From Methylocystis sp. IM3 (lineage in GTDB: Bacteria; Pseudomonadota; Alphaproteobacteria; Rhizobiales; Beijerinckiaceae), in the NCBI RefSeq assembly GCF_038070105.1, contig NZ_JBBPBZ010000001.1:248001-312000 (forward strand): 64,000 nucleotides of DNA, read 5' to 3'. The position numbers were made by a program, and so were the translations under genes. Of the stretch, positions 1 to 10,135 are shown piece after piece. The notes beneath the pieces are model-generated. The model was not told the DNA's origin and searched no databases. It saw only the letters and a program-made list of their open reading frames with translations. Positions within the stretch are counted from its first letter, which is position 1; the number at the start of each line of letters is the position of its first letter.

Positions 1-357
1 TGGATCTCCGATGAGGACCTTAACGACGTCGCGCGTTGCCTGGATATGTCGGCGGACGAGCTCGACGGTGTCGCGACCTTCTACAATCTCATATTCCGCC
101 ACCCAGTTGGATGGCATACCATCCTGATCTGCGATAGCGTCTCTTGCTGGATCATGGGGTGCAGTGCGCTGCGCGATCATTTAGAGAAAGAGCTTCATTT
201 GAAGCTTGGGGAAACCACAGCCGATGGGCGCTTCACCCTGCTGCCCACGGCTTGCCTCGGAGCTTGCGACCATGCGCCAGTGATCATGATCGACGGCGAT
301 CTGCACGGCGACCTTTCTCCTGGTAAGCTGAGCGAAGCTCTCGCTTCATACCGGTGA
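1..357 (+). CDS. nuoE: NADH-quinone oxidoreductase subunit E (NuoE), 5' end outside window
   Basis: C-terminal 118 residues of the 24-kDa thioredoxin-fold subunit of complex I; the open frame runs in from the window edge. It holds the N1a [2Fe-2S] cluster: the ligands are visible as CDSVSC near the start of the fold and CLGAC about 40 residues later, the normal spacing. The fold-typical GVATFYNLIF segment precedes them. The stop overlaps the GTG start of nuoF by four bases, so translation is coupled. NuoE and NuoF form the NADH-oxidising tip in the cytoplasm. nuoA-D are expected just upstream, outside the window. Confidence 0.95.
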   Translation, partial: WISDEDLNDVARCLDMSADELDGVATFYNLIFRHPVGWHTILICDSVSCWIMGCSALRDHLEKELHLKLGETTADGRFTLLPTACLGACDHAPVIMIDGDLHGDLSPGKLSEALASYR

Positions 358-1637
358 CGGACGCGTCAATGGAGCGACCCCTCACCAAAAACATCCGTCC
401 GGGTGAAGAGCCGTTATCGCTCGAAGCTTATGTGCGCATGGGAGGCTATGAAGCGGTGCGGAAGGCGCTTCGCGAGATGACGCCAGACGATGTGGTAAAG
501 ATGGTCACAGAATCTAACTTAAGAGGTCGCGGGGGCGCGGGATTCCCGACGGGCAGGAAATGGAGCTTAGCGCCCAAGGATGACCGACGCCCGAGGTATT
601 TCGTTGTCAACGCCGACGAAATGGAGCCCGGCGCATTCAAAGACCGGATGCTGCTTGAAGGCAATCCCCATCAGTTGATTGAAGGGATTGTGGTGAGCGC
701 TTTCGCCACGCATGCAAATGTCGCGTTCATTTTCCTTCGAGCCGAATATACGCTCGCCGCCCGTCGCCTCGAGCGCGCGATCGCCGAGGCCTACGCCAAG
801 GGTTATCTTGGCAGGAGCATCGTCGAGTCGGACTTCGACCTCGCGCTCCATCTTCACACAGGCGCCGGCCGGTATATCTGCGGCGAGGAAACCGCCCTCC
901 TTACAGCGCTCGAAGGCAACCGCGCTATTCCCCGGGCGAAGCCGCCTTACCCGCAAACCAGCGGGCTCTGGGGCAAGCCCACCATCATCAACAATGTCGA
1001 GACCGTTGTTAACGTGCCCCACATTATCAATCGAGGCGCCGAGTGGTTCCGGGGTCTCAGCCGCGGCTCGGACGGGGGCACAAAAATTTATGGGCTAAGC
1101 GGCCACGTGAAGCATCCCGGCTCATGGGAGCTCCCGATGGGAACGACGATTCGGGAAATCCTCGAGGAGCATGGCGGGGGAATGCGCGAAGGCTATAGCT
1201 TTCGCGCGCTATTGCCGGGCGGCGCCTCGACCGAATTTCTCCTGGAGGAGCATCTCGACGTAGCCATGGACTTCCAATCCGTAGAAGAGGTCGGAAGCCG
1301 CCTGGGAACCGGCACGATAATTGTTCTCGACGGACAAACCTGCCCCGTCGGGATGCTGCATAATCTTGAGCATTTTTTCGCGAGAGAGTCTTGTGGGTGG
1401 TGCACGCCATGTCGCGACGGCTTGCCGTGGACGGAACGGATTCTGGCCGCCTTCGAGGAAGGGGAAGGAGAGCCGGGCGATCTCGAGATCTTGGCCATGC
1501 ACACGCAATTCCTCGGCCCCGGCAAAACATTCTGCGCGCTCGCCCCTGGCGCGATGGAGCCGCTCAAGAGCGGACTCCGGTATTTTCGGAAGGATTTCGA
1601 GCGCCATATCACAGAGAAGCGATGCCCCTGGAGGTAG
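354..1637 (+). CDS. nuoF: NADH-quinone oxidoreductase subunit F (NuoF)
   Basis: 427-residue 51-kDa subunit, where NADH is oxidised and electrons pass to FMN and cluster N3. Visible: glycine-rich NADH/FMN loop GRGGAGFPTG (about residue 62), FMN-site segment NADEMEPGAFKDR, GRYICGEETALL in the flavin region, and the [4Fe-4S] ligands in ESCGWCTPCRDG (about residue 345) with a fourth cysteine in FCAL about 40 residues later. The GTG start overlaps the nuoE stop. Length matches the family (about 420-445). No damage seen. Confidence 0.96.
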   Translation: MTDASMERPLTKNIRPGEEPLSLEAYVRMGGYEAVRKALREMTPDDVVKMVTESNLRGRGGAGFPTGRKWSLAPKDDRRPRYFVVNADEMEPGAFKDRMLLEGNPHQLIEGIVVSAFATHANVAFIFLRAEYTLAARRLERAIAEAYAKGYLGRSIVESDFDLALHLHTGAGRYICGEETALLTALEGNRAIPRAKPPYPQTSGLWGKPTIINNVETVVNVPHIINRGAEWFRGLSRGSDGGTKIYGLSGHVKHPGSWELPMGTTIREILEEHGGGMREGYSFRALLPGGASTEFLLEEHLDVAMDFQSVEEVGSRLGTGTIIVLDGQTCPVGMLHNLEHFFARESCGWCTPCRDGLPWTERILAAFEEGEGEPGDLEILAMHTQFLGPGKTFCALAPGAMEPLKSGLRYFRKDFERHITEKRCPWR

Positions 1638-1641
1638 AACC

Positions 1642-4377
1642 GTGACGACGCTCCACATTGACGGGGAGGAATACGACGTCGAGACGGGCGACAATCTCCT
1701 GCACGCTTGCCTCTCGCTAGGACTAAATGTCCCCTACTTCTGCTGGCATCCAGCGATGGGTTCGGTTGGCGCTTGCAGACAATGCGCAGTGAAGCTGTTT
1801 CACGACGAAACCGACGCGCGTGGCCGCATTGTTATGTCATGCATGACGCCCGCGACGGACAACGCGCGTCTCTCCGTCAACGATCCTGAGGTAATCGCCT
1901 TTCGGGCGAGCGTCATCGAATGGCTGATGACAAATCACCCCCATGATTGCCCAGTATGCGAGGAAGGAGGCGAGTGTCATCTGCAAGATATGACGTTGAT
2001 GACGGGACATATTTACCGGCGTTACCGGTTTAAAAAGCGGACGCATAAGAACCAGTATCTTGGCCCTTTTCTCACCCACGAGATGAATCGGTGTATCGCA
2101 TGCTATCGTTGCGTTCGCTTCTATCGCGATTATGCGGGAGGGCGCGACTTCGACGTTTTCGCCATACACCGCAATGTTTATTTCGGCCGCCACGACGACG
2201 GCGTGCTCGAAAACGAATTCAGCGGCAACCTAGCCGAGGTATGCCCGACGGGCGTTTTCGACGACAAGCCATTCGCAGCACTTTACAACCGCAAATGGGA
2301 CCTCGCGGCGGCGCCGTCGATCTGCGTCCATTGCGGCGTCGGCTGCAATACATCGGTCAATGCGCGCCTTGGAGCCGTGCATCGTGTCATCAACCGATAC
2401 AATGGCCAGATCAATGGCTATTTCCTATGCGATCGAGGCAGATTCGGTCGCGGCTTCCTCGATGTCGAGAGCCGAGCGCGGCAAGCTTTTAGGCGGCTAA
2501 GCAAAGGCGCCGCGCTAGAATATGCGACAAAAAGCCAAGCGCTCGATCATTTCGGTCGAATCCTCACTGGCGGCAAGGCGATCGGAATCGGATCGCCACG
2601 CGCCTCGCTGGAGGCTAATTTCGCGCTCCGCGAGTTGGTTGGCGCTGAAAACTTTTATCTGGGCGTGTCAGAGCCACAACAAGAACTCATCGCCCTAACG
2701 CTAGAAATCCTGCGGGACGGGCCGGCCGGAACCGCTTCGGTTAAGGATGCGGAGCAAGCGGACGGCATATTGGTGCTTGGCGAGGATGTTGCAAACACTG
2801 CGCCTCGCTTTGCCTTGGCCCTTCGTCAGGCGGCCCGCCAGAGATCATTGGAGATGGCGGACAAACTCAAGATACCAAGATGGCAAGACGCAGGCGTGCG
2901 AGAAGCGGCCGGGGGACAAAGAAGTCCCTTTTTTATCGCGACTCCCGACGCGACACGGCTCGATGACGTGGCCACGCGAGTTTACCGCGCCGCTTCTGAT
3001 GACATCGCCCGGTTCGGTTTTGCTGTCGCTCATGAAATTGATGACGCGGCGCCGCTGGTTCACGATCTCTCGGACGAGATCCGCGCGGTCGCCTGTCAGG
3101 TCGCTCAAGGGCTCAAAGAGGCGAAGCGCCCATTGGTCGTCGCGGGCGCAAGTTGCGTCAGCAGGCCTGTGGTCGAGGCCGCCGCCAACGTCGCCTGGGC
3201 TTTGCGACGGACCTCCCGCTCAGCCAAGCTTTATCTGGCCTTGCCGGAATGCAACAGCATGGGGCTCGGTCTGATGGGCGGAGGAACACTGCCGAGCGCC
3301 TTGCGCGCCCTAAAGGAGGGGACCGCGGACACGCTGATCGTGCTCGAGAATGACCTCTACAGACGCGCCGACGCGGCTACCGTCGAGAGTTTTTTCAAGC
3401 TCGCGCGTGACGTCGTCGTTCTCGATCAGCTGCTCCACGACACCGCTCGCAAAGCAACGCTCGTGCTGCCGGCGGGCGCCTTCGCCGAAGTCGATGGCAC
3501 GCTTGTCAACAGCGAGGGGCGGGCGCAACGCTACTTCAAGGTTCTCGCGCCGGCCGGAGAAATCCAAGAGAGCTGGCGATGGCTGAGCGATGGGCTGGCG
3601 TGGGTAGGCCGCGCGCCTCATCCACCCTGGTTACAGTTGGATGATGTCATCGCGGCTTGCGCGACGGCAATTCCTGCTCTCTCGCCGATCACGCGCGCCG
3701 CGCCGTCGGCGGATTTCCGCGTTAGCGGCAGCAAAATCGCGCGGGATCCGCACCGATATAGCGGCCGCACCGCCATCGACGCGGGACGGACGATACATGA
3801 GCCAAAACCGCCCGACGATCCTGACACCCCATTCTCCTATTCGATGGAAGGCTACTACGGCCCTCTGCCATCTGCCCTTATCCCATACTTCTGGACCCCG
3901 GGTTGGAACTCTGTCCGCGCTCTAAACAAATTCCAGGAGGAGGTTGGCGATGCGCTGCGAGGTGGCGACCCGGGCGTTCGACTCATTGAGCCTCGACCGC
4001 AGGCGACGCCGCGTTATTTCGACAAAGCGCCGGCGGCGTTCAAGCCACGGCGCGACGAATGGATTATCGCTCCGCTCTATGAGGTCTTTGGCAGCGAGGA
4101 GCTGAGCGGCACGGCGCCCGCCGTGCGCGAGCGCGTTCCCGCGCCATATATCGCGCTCAACCTTCAGGACGCCGCGCGCTTGCATGTCGGGGAAGGCGGA
4201 CTGGTTGCCGTCAGCGTGGAAGACGCAGTTTTTCGCTTGCGTGTGAAAGTGCGGCCGGCGCTGCCGCCGGGCGTCGCCGGCGCCGTCATGGGGCTTTCGG
4301 GATCGATCGATGCCCGCTTGCCGGCCTGGGGAAAAATTACGCCCGCCTATGGCATAAGCAAGGGTCAGCCGCGATGA
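1642..4377 (+). CDS. nuoG: NADH-quinone oxidoreductase subunit G (NuoG), long E. coli-type
   Basis: 911 residues from GTG 1642, four bases after the nuoF stop; the frame is open far upstream, but homology begins at [12 protein letters not shown]. Carries electrons from NuoF towards NuoI. Ligands by my count: N1b [2Fe-2S] C34, C45, C48, C67; N5 a His near 99-101 with C103, C106, C112; N4 C151, C154, C157 and C201 (CPTG); and the extra cluster N7 at C228, C231, C235, C263. N7 and the long molybdopterin-oxidoreductase-like C-terminal part are typical of gammaproteobacterial NuoG; the usual alphaproteobacterial NuoG is about 690 residues. The stop overlaps the nuoH ATG. Suggests a transferred or second complex I set. 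Confidence 0.94.
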   Translation: MTTLHIDGEEYDVETGDNLLHACLSLGLNVPYFCWHPAMGSVGACRQCAVKLFHDETDARGRIVMSCMTPATDNARLSVNDPEVIAFRASVIEWLMTNHPHDCPVCEEGGECHLQDMTLMTGHIYRRYRFKKRTHKNQYLGPFLTHEMNRCIACYRCVRFYRDYAGGRDFDVFAIHRNVYFGRHDDGVLENEFSGNLAEVCPTGVFDDKPFAALYNRKWDLAAAPSICVHCGVGCNTSVNARLGAVHRVINRYNGQINGYFLCDRGRFGRGFLDVESRARQAFRRLSKGAALEYATKSQALDHFGRILTGGKAIGIGSPRASLEANFALRELVGAENFYLGVSEPQQELIALTLEILRDGPAGTASVKDAEQADGILVLGEDVANTAPRFALALRQAARQRSLEMADKLKIPRWQDAGVREAAGGQRSPFFIATPDATRLDDVATRVYRAASDDIARFGFAVAHEIDDAAPLVHDLSDEIRAVACQVAQGLKEAKRPLVVAGASCVSRPVVEAAANVAWALRRTSRSAKLYLALPECNSMGLGLMGGGTLPSALRALKEGTADTLIVLENDLYRRADAATVESFFKLARDVVVLDQLLHDTARKATLVLPAGAFAEVDGTLVNSEGRAQRYFKVLAPAGEIQESWRWLSDGLAWVGRAPHPPWLQLDDVIAACATAIPALSPITRAAPSADFRVSGSKIARDPHRYSGRTAIDAGRTIHEPKPPDDPDTPFSYSMEGYYGPLPSALIPYFWTPGWNSVRALNKFQEEVGDALRGGDPGVRLIEPRPQATPRYFDKAPAAFKPRRDEWIIAPLYEVFGSEELSGTAPAVRERVPAPYIALNLQDAARLHVGEGGLVAVSVEDAVFRLRVKVRPALPPGVAGAVMGLSGSIDARLPAWGKITPAYGISKGQPR

Positions 4378-5324
4378 ATGAACTCGCGTCCGGAGTTGGG
4401 AACGCCATCGGCATTTTGGCCGCGCTCGTGGGGTTCGCCGCCTTGTTGACTTGGATCGAACGCCGGCTTCTCGGTCTCTTTCAGGATCGTTATGGTCCCA
4501 ACCGAGTCGGACCATTCGGCGTTTTCCAGCTTGTCGCCGACATGATCAAAATTCTGTTCAAGCAGGATTGGATTCCCCCCTTTGCGGATCGTGCCTCCTT
4601 CGTGCTGGCCCCCGCCATCGTCATGTCGGCGACGCTCATCGCCTTCGCGGTGGTTCCAATAGCTCCTGGCATCGGCGTGGTCGACCTCAGCATCGGGGTC
4701 CTCTTCTTCCTGGCGATGTCCTCGCTCGCCGTATACAGCCCAATCCTGGCAGGCTGGGCCTCGAACAGTAAATATTCGCTCCTAGGCGGAGTGCGCGCCG
4801 CGGCGCAGATGCTGAGTTACGAGATTTTCATGGGGCTATCTCTCTTAGGGGTTGTCATGCTCGCTGGCTCGTTCGACTTAAGGGACATTGTCCTGTCGCA
4901 ACGCGATTTGTGGTACGTCGTCCCCCAATTCTTGGGCTTCATCACATTTTTGATAGCGGGCGTCGCAGAAACACGCCGTCTTCCCTTCGATCTCCCTGAG
5001 GCCGAGAGCGAGCTCGTCGCGGGCTTCCATACGGAATACTCAGGTATGAAATTCGGGATCTTTTTCATTGGCGAGTATGTCGGGATCACTCTCATCTCGG
5101 CCATGATCGTGACGTTATTTTTTGGCGGCTGGCTGGGGCCGGCGCTTCCGCCGCTCCTTTGGTTCCTAGTGAAGACAGGCTCCTTCGTCGGCTTCTTCAT
5201 CCTGATGCGCGCGGCGTTGCCACGGCCGCGCTATGACCAGCTGATGACCTTTGGCTGGAAAGCAATGTTACCCCTGACGCTCTTGAACCTCACCGTGACC
5301 GGCGCCGTCGCGCTTATCGCGTGA
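4374..5324 (+). CDS. nuoH: NADH-quinone oxidoreductase subunit H (NuoH)
   Basis: 316-residue membrane subunit that joins the peripheral arm to the membrane arm and helps form the quinone chamber. About eight hydrophobic segments. Family signatures are present: [20 protein letters not shown] near residue 30, a [13 protein letters not shown] stretch, and the acidic loop [20 protein letters not shown] with its conserved glutamates. ATG overlaps the nuoG stop by four bases. Normal length. Confidence 0.96.
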   Translation: MNELASGVGNAIGILAALVGFAALLTWIERRLLGLFQDRYGPNRVGPFGVFQLVADMIKILFKQDWIPPFADRASFVLAPAIVMSATLIAFAVVPIAPGIGVVDLSIGVLFFLAMSSLAVYSPILAGWASNSKYSLLGGVRAAAQMLSYEIFMGLSLLGVVMLAGSFDLRDIVLSQRDLWYVVPQFLGFITFLIAGVAETRRLPFDLPEAESELVAGFHTEYSGMKFGIFFIGEYVGITLISAMIVTLFFGGWLGPALPPLLWFLVKTGSFVGFFILMRAALPRPRYDQLMTFGWKAMLPLTLLNLTVTGAVALIA

Positions 5325-5345
5325 AACTGTTGGAAGGGAAGCGCG

Positions 5346-5861
5346 ATGTTTAGTTCGCTTCTGTCGCTCTGGACGGTCTTCCTTCACCTTTTTCGGCGTC
5401 GCGTGACAGTGCAATATCCGGAGGAGAAGCCCTACCTCCCGCCTCGCTTTCGCGGGCGCATCATATTGTCTCGAGACCCCGACGGCGAGGAACGTTGTGT
5501 CGCCTGTTATTTATGCGCCGTCGCATGCCCTGTAGATTGCATCGCGCTCCAAAAAACGGAGGACGAGCACGGGCGCTGGCGGCCCGAGTTCTTTCGCATC
5601 AATTTCTCGCGCTGCATCTTTTGCGGCTTCTGCGAAGAGGCCTGCCCGACATTCGCGATCCAATTGACCCCTGATTTCGAGATGAGCGAATATGAGAGAT
5701 CGAACCTCGTCTACGAAAAAGAAGATTTACTGATTAGTGGAGTCGGTAAGTATCCTGACTATAGCTTCTGGCGCATCGCGGGCAAGTCGATCGGCGGCAA
5801 GGATAAGGGTGAAGCAGAGCGCGAGGAAGCGCCGATCGACGTACGAGGGTTGATGCCGTGA
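5346..5861 (+). CDS. nuoI: NADH-quinone oxidoreductase subunit I (NuoI)
   Basis: 171-residue ferredoxin-like subunit carrying N6a and N6b, the two [4Fe-4S] clusters before N2 in NuoB. Both motifs are complete: [15 protein letters not shown] with cysteines 51, 54, 57, 61 and 65, and [12 protein letters not shown] with cysteines 90, 93, 96 and 100. An amphipathic N-terminal helix ([18 protein letters not shown]) anchors it to the membrane. It begins 21 bases after nuoH behind GGAAGGGAAGCGCG. Confidence 0.96.
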   Translation: MFSSLLSLWTVFLHLFRRRVTVQYPEEKPYLPPRFRGRIILSRDPDGEERCVACYLCAVACPVDCIALQKTEDEHGRWRPEFFRINFSRCIFCGFCEEACPTFAIQLTPDFEMSEYERSNLVYEKEDLLISGVGKYPDYSFWRIAGKSIGGKDKGEAEREEAPIDVRGLMP

Positions 5862-5920
5862 CGAGTTGAGTCCCGATCGTAGGCGCTTGAATGCGAAGCG
5901 ATAAAAAAGGATGGCGAGTT

Positions 5921-6445
5921 ATGGCGACAGCATTTTACATCGCATCGGCTATCGCCGTTGTCGCCACCGCGAGAGTGGTCGTCAATGACAACGCTATTCA
6001 TGCGCTCCTTTACCTGATCGTCTCGCTGCTCGCCACGGCGATCATCTTCTTCATTCTTGGCGCGCCCTTCGCCGCCGCGCTGGAAGTGATCATCTATGCC
6101 GGCGCCATTGTCGTTCTTTTCGTATTCGCCATTATGATTCTCAACCTTGACGAAGCCGCCGCCAGAGAGGAGCGACGTTTGCTCACGCCATCAATTTGGA
6201 TCGGGCCCTCGATCCTAACGGCGCTTCTCCTCGGCGAACTTGGCTATATTCTATGGCGCGGCGCCCCCCTGACTCAAAGCGGCGCCGCCATAGGCCCGCG
6301 GCAAGTGGGGGCATCGCTTTTCGGCCCCTATGTTCTCGCAGTCGAACTTGCGTCCCTGCTGCTGCTCGCCGGCCTCATCGGCGCCTACCACCTTGGACAG
6401 CATGAACGCCATCCTCAGAAGGAATTGACAGAAACGGAGGAGTGA
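5921..6445 (+). CDS. nuoJ: NADH-quinone oxidoreductase subunit J (NuoJ)
   Basis: 174-residue membrane subunit with five hydrophobic helices. The conserved helix EVIIYAGAIVVLFVFAIMIL (the pi-bulge helix that couples quinone reduction to pumping) is plain. I chose ATG 5921 because family homology begins at MATAFYIASAI and an AAAAAAGG stretch lies upstream; an in-frame ATG at 5891 would add ten charged residues. Followed after three bases by nuoK. Confidence 0.92.
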   Translation: MATAFYIASAIAVVATARVVVNDNAIHALLYLIVSLLATAIIFFILGAPFAAALEVIIYAGAIVVLFVFAIMILNLDEAAAREERRLLTPSIWIGPSILTALLLGELGYILWRGAPLTQSGAAIGPRQVGASLFGPYVLAVELASLLLLAGLIGAYHLGQHERHPQKELTETEE

Positions 6446-6448
6446 ACA

Positions 6449-6757
6449 ATGAGCCCAATTCCTGCGCAACACGGCTTGTTGCTCGCCATCGCCCTCTTTG
6501 GACTTGGCGCGATTGGCGTCTTGGCCCGCCGGAACCTGATCTTCATGTTGATGTCGATCGAGATCATGCTCAACGCGGCGTCGCTTGCCTTCATCGTGGC
6601 TGGGTCGCGGTGGGCGCAAGCTGACGGCCAAATCATGTTTATCCTGATACTTACGCTGGCTGCGGCGGAGGTTTCGGTCGGTCTCGCGCTCATCCTACAG
6701 ATCTTCCGGCGCCTTGGTACGCTCGACAGCGACGCCGCGAGCCGGATGCGAGGATAG
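6449..6757 (+). CDS. nuoK: NADH-quinone oxidoreductase subunit K (NuoK)
   Basis: 102 residues, three transmembrane helices, a MrpC-like proton channel subunit. The signatures [14 protein letters not shown] (with the conserved membrane glutamate) and [13 protein letters not shown] (second conserved glutamate) are present. GGAGG lies just upstream of the ATG. Starts three bases after the nuoJ stop and stops one base before nuoL. Confidence 0.95.
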   Translation: MSPIPAQHGLLLAIALFGLGAIGVLARRNLIFMLMSIEIMLNAASLAFIVAGSRWAQADGQIMFILILTLAAAEVSVGLALILQIFRRLGTLDSDAASRMRG

Positions 6758-6758
6758 A

Positions 6759-8639
6759 ATGCTCGCGCTTCTCCCGCTCGTCCCCGGCCTGCCCCTCCTC
6801 GGTTCCGCCATGTTGTTTGTCTCCTCTGGCGCTCTGCCGAGGCCTTGGATTGCGGTAATCGGCGTTGGCTCCGTTGCGATCTCGATGATCCTCGCCTTTG
6901 CTCTTTCAGCCATCTTCCTTATGTCGCCTCAACCCTACAGCCACGTCTTGTGGAGCTGGATCGCCGTCGATATTTTTAGGCCGCGCATCGGCTTTTACCT
7001 CGACGCACTATCCGTCGTGATGATGCTGGTCATCACCTTTGTCAGCCTTCTCATCCATCTTTATTCAACAGAATTCATGGACAAGGATGAGGGATACAGC
7101 CGCTACTTCGCGTATATGAATCTCTTCGTCGCCACGATGCTCATTCTGGTTTTGGCGGATAATCTTCTATTGCTCTATCTCGGATGGGAAGGCGTCGGCC
7201 TTTGCAGCTATCTTTTGATCGGCTTCTGGTATAGCGACCCTGCACATGGACGAGCGGCGCGCAAGGCGTTTATCGTCACGCGCGTCGGCGATACGGCGAT
7301 GGTGATCGGCCTCTTCTTTCTCTTCGTCAATTTGGAGACGCTGGATATTCAACATCTGATGCGCCGGGCGGCTGGAAGCTGGTCCGTGGGTTCCGGATCC
7401 GCGATGACGGCGGCGGCGCTGCTGCTCGGCGGCGCATTGGGCAAATCAGCGCAGCTGCCGCTGCAAGTCTGGCTACCCGACGCAATGGCCGGCCCTACGC
7501 CTGTCAGCGCTCTTATTCATGCGGCGACCATGGTCACGGCAGGGGTCTACCTTATCGCTCGGCTAAATGTCCTTTATGAGCTCGCGCCCGCGGTTCATGG
7601 CGCTGTTGCAGTGATCGGGGTGTTGACTTTGCTTCTCGCATCCTTCAGCGCGCTCAACCAGAACGACATCAAGCGAATACTCGCTTATTCGACGATCAGC
7701 CAAATCGGCTACATGTTCTTGGCGCTTGGGGTCGGCGCCTGGTCGGCTGCAATCTTCCACTTCATGACGCACGCCTTCTTCAAAGCGCTATTGTTTTTGT
7801 CGGCGGGAGTTGTCGTTCAGCGGCTTGGCGAAGAGCACGACATCTTCAAGATGGGCGGCCTCCGTCAGCGATTACCGCTCGCCTTTTGGAGCTTTTTGAT
7901 CGGCAGCGCCTCGCTAGCCGCGTTCCCGCTTATCACCGCGGGCTTTTACAGCAAGGATCGTATTCTGGCCGCGGCGTGGTCGAGCGGCCCCGGGGGCAAT
8001 TCGCTATGGGTCGGCGGCGTGGCCGGCGCCTTCCTCACTGCGCTCTATATCTTCCGCGCCGTTTTTATCGCCTTCTTCGGCGAGGCGAAGATCGAGCCGT
8101 GCGGGCGCACCGGCAGTCGTATCGCCGTCCCCCTTGTCGTTTTGTCCGTGCTTGCCGTCGTGGGCGGCTTTGTCGAGCTCCCGCCATATTTGGGGAACGC
8201 CCCAAATTTCAGCTCCCTCATGCAGTTGACGCTGCCCGTCTCTCGGTTCGAGCCGGGACAGGGCGTGGAGGGCTTGTCCATGCTCATCTCGGCGATCGCC
8301 TCCCTGCTCGGCATCTATGCCGCCTATATCGCTTTCCATCGCCGGCCGGCCTTCATTCAAACAATGATTCGAGCCCCGGCGACTCTCGCATTGGCGAAAT
8401 TCTGGGCGAGAGGCTGGGGATTTGACTGGCTCTATGATCACGCTCTGGTGCAACCATATCTCTGGGCGGCGCGCTTCAGTCGGACGGACCTTATCGATGC
8501 AATCTATACCACACTCGCTTTGCTGAGCGCCGAGGCCCATCGCTTGCTCAGTCAGATGCAGACGGGCCGAGTCCGCTGGTACGCCGCCGGAGTCGCAGGC
8601 GGCGCCGTTCTCGCCATAGCGGTTGCGGTGTTCGCATGA
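6759..8639 (+). CDS. nuoL: NADH-quinone oxidoreductase subunit L (NuoL)
   Basis: 626-residue antiporter-like proton-pumping subunit with many transmembrane helices and the C-terminal lateral helix. Seen: WEGVGLCSYLLIGFWY, KSAQLPLQVWLPDAMAGPTP with the conserved lysine and proline-rich stretch, SALIHAATMVTAGVYL, and the DIKRILAYSTISQIGYM segment with its conserved lysine. I chose ATG 6759, next to the nuoK stop; the open frame extends 15 codons upstream into nuoK. Stop overlaps nuoM by four bases. Confidence 0.95.
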   Translation: MLALLPLVPGLPLLGSAMLFVSSGALPRPWIAVIGVGSVAISMILAFALSAIFLMSPQPYSHVLWSWIAVDIFRPRIGFYLDALSVVMMLVITFVSLLIHLYSTEFMDKDEGYSRYFAYMNLFVATMLILVLADNLLLLYLGWEGVGLCSYLLIGFWYSDPAHGRAARKAFIVTRVGDTAMVIGLFFLFVNLETLDIQHLMRRAAGSWSVGSGSAMTAAALLLGGALGKSAQLPLQVWLPDAMAGPTPVSALIHAATMVTAGVYLIARLNVLYELAPAVHGAVAVIGVLTLLLASFSALNQNDIKRILAYSTISQIGYMFLALGVGAWSAAIFHFMTHAFFKALLFLSAGVVVQRLGEEHDIFKMGGLRQRLPLAFWSFLIGSASLAAFPLITAGFYSKDRILAAAWSSGPGGNSLWVGGVAGAFLTALYIFRAVFIAFFGEAKIEPCGRTGSRIAVPLVVLSVLAVVGGFVELPPYLGNAPNFSSLMQLTLPVSRFEPGQGVEGLSMLISAIASLLGIYAAYIAFHRRPAFIQTMIRAPATLALAKFWARGWGFDWLYDHALVQPYLWAARFSRTDLIDAIYTTLALLSAEAHRLLSQMQTGRVRWYAAGVAGGAVLAIAVAVFA

Positions 8640-10132
8640 CGCTCGTCTGGCTGATCCTTGTTCCAATGCTCGGCAGCGTGCTCGCTTGGCTTGCCGCGTG
8701 GTGGCCGGGCGGAGCCGCACCGCGCTGGATCGCGCTGATCATACTTGCGATCGATCTCATCCTCGCCCTCGCGGCGGCGGCCGGAAGCGACGCCGCCCTC
8801 CCCGATAATGAGGCTTGGCTTGCTCAGATCAATTGGCCTTGGATTCCGCAATTGGGAGCGAGACTCCATCTTGGCATGGACGGCTTGAGCCTGTTGCTGA
8901 TCCTTCTCACGATCTCGCTCGGCCTAGTCGCCGTGCTGGCTTCTTGGAGCGAGATCACGGAACGGCTCGGCTTCTTCCATTTTAATCTCCTGCTCACGCT
9001 CGCTGGCGTCGTCGGCGTCTTTCTGGCCTTCGATCTGCTTCTCTTCTTCTTTTTCTGGGAGCTGATGCTAGTTCCTATGTATTTCGTCATCGCGATCTGG
9101 GGGCATGAGCAACGCGTTTATGCAGCCACCAAATTCTTTCTGTTCACTCAAGGAAGCGGCCTCCTCATGCTGGCCGCTATCCTGGCGCTGTTCTTCATCG
9201 AGCTGCAGCAGCACGGGGCGGCGACATTCGACTACTTCGCGCTCTCACAGGCGCAGATCGATCCTGCGACGCAAATGTGGATCATGCTCGGCTTTTTCGT
9301 CGCCTTCGCGGTCAAGCTGCCAATTGTGCCGTTGCATACATGGCTGCCCGATGCTCACAGCGAAGCGCCGACGGCCGGCAGCGTCATCCTCGCGAGCCTG
9401 CTTTTGAAGACAGGCGCCTATGGCTTGTTGCGCTTCGCGGTGCCGCTCTTCCCAGCCGCGGCGACGGCGTTCGCGCCCGTGGCGATGACCCTCGGCGTGA
9501 TTGGAATTCTTTACGGCGCGCTGCTCAGCTTCGCCCAATACGACATCAAGCGACTCATCGCATACACCAGCGTCAGCCATATGGGTTTCGTTCTGCTCGG
9601 GATATACGCCTGGAACACGCTGACCCTGCGCGGCGCCCTCATGCAAATGCTCGCGCATGGCTTCAGCACGGGCGGGCTTTTCATCTTGGCCGGCGCACTT
9701 CAGGAAAGGCTCCACACGCGCGACATGTCGCGCATGGGAGGTTTATGGTCGAGCATGCCGCGTCTCTCAGGACTTGGAATGGTTTTCGCAATCGCGTCGC
9801 TTGGGCTGCCAGGACTCGGAAATTTTGTCGGCGAGTTCCTGGTGCTCGTAGGCGTCTTCCAGGCTTTTCCGATGCTCGGCGTCGCCGGGGCGCTGGCCCT
9901 CGTCGCATCCGCCATCTATGCTCTCGCCTTCGTTCAGCGCGTCTTTCATGGACCGCGGCAAGAATCCACGACGCTCGTCGACCTCGACGCGCGTCACCTC
10001 GGCGTGTTGGCGGTGATGAGCGCGATACTGATCTGGTTCGGCCTGTTCCCCCAACCGGTTTTCGAGGCGGCAAACCGAGCGCTCGGCGAGTTACAGCGCA
10101 CCGTCTTCGAACGCCAGATCGCGGGAAAATGA
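8636..10132 (+). CDS. nuoM: NADH-quinone oxidoreductase subunit M (NuoM)
   Basis: 498-residue antiporter-like subunit, 14 helices expected. Key stretches: FFFFWELMLVPMYFVI (helix 5 glutamate), KLPIVPLHTWLPDAHSEAPT (conserved lysine), DIKRLIAYTSVSHMGFVLL. Start overlaps the nuoL stop. Only one NuoM is present, so this is not the duplicated-NuoM (2M) type of complex I. Confidence 0.95.
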   Translation: MTLVWLILVPMLGSVLAWLAAWWPGGAAPRWIALIILAIDLILALAAAAGSDAALPDNEAWLAQINWPWIPQLGARLHLGMDGLSLLLILLTISLGLVAVLASWSEITERLGFFHFNLLLTLAGVVGVFLAFDLLLFFFFWELMLVPMYFVIAIWGHEQRVYAATKFFLFTQGSGLLMLAAILALFFIELQQHGAATFDYFALSQAQIDPATQMWIMLGFFVAFAVKLPIVPLHTWLPDAHSEAPTAGSVILASLLLKTGAYGLLRFAVPLFPAAATAFAPVAMTLGVIGILYGALLSFAQYDIKRLIAYTSVSHMGFVLLGIYAWNTLTLRGALMQMLAHGFSTGGLFILAGALQERLHTRDMSRMGGLWSSMPRLSGLGMVFAIASLGLPGLGNFVGEFLVLVGVFQAFPMLGVAGALALVASAIYALAFVQRVFHGPRQESTTLVDLDARHLGVLAVMSAILIWFGLFPQPVFEAANRALGELQRTVFERQIAGK

Positions 10133-10135
10133 TCG

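Noticed and set aside
1321..1641. A 107-residue N-terminal extension of NuoG
   Set aside because: It overlaps nuoF entirely and NuoG homology begins at GTG 1642 with exact E. coli ligand spacing.
8636..10132. Duplicated NuoM (2M-type complex I)
   Set aside because: Only one NuoM, followed directly by NuoN; no second copy in the window.
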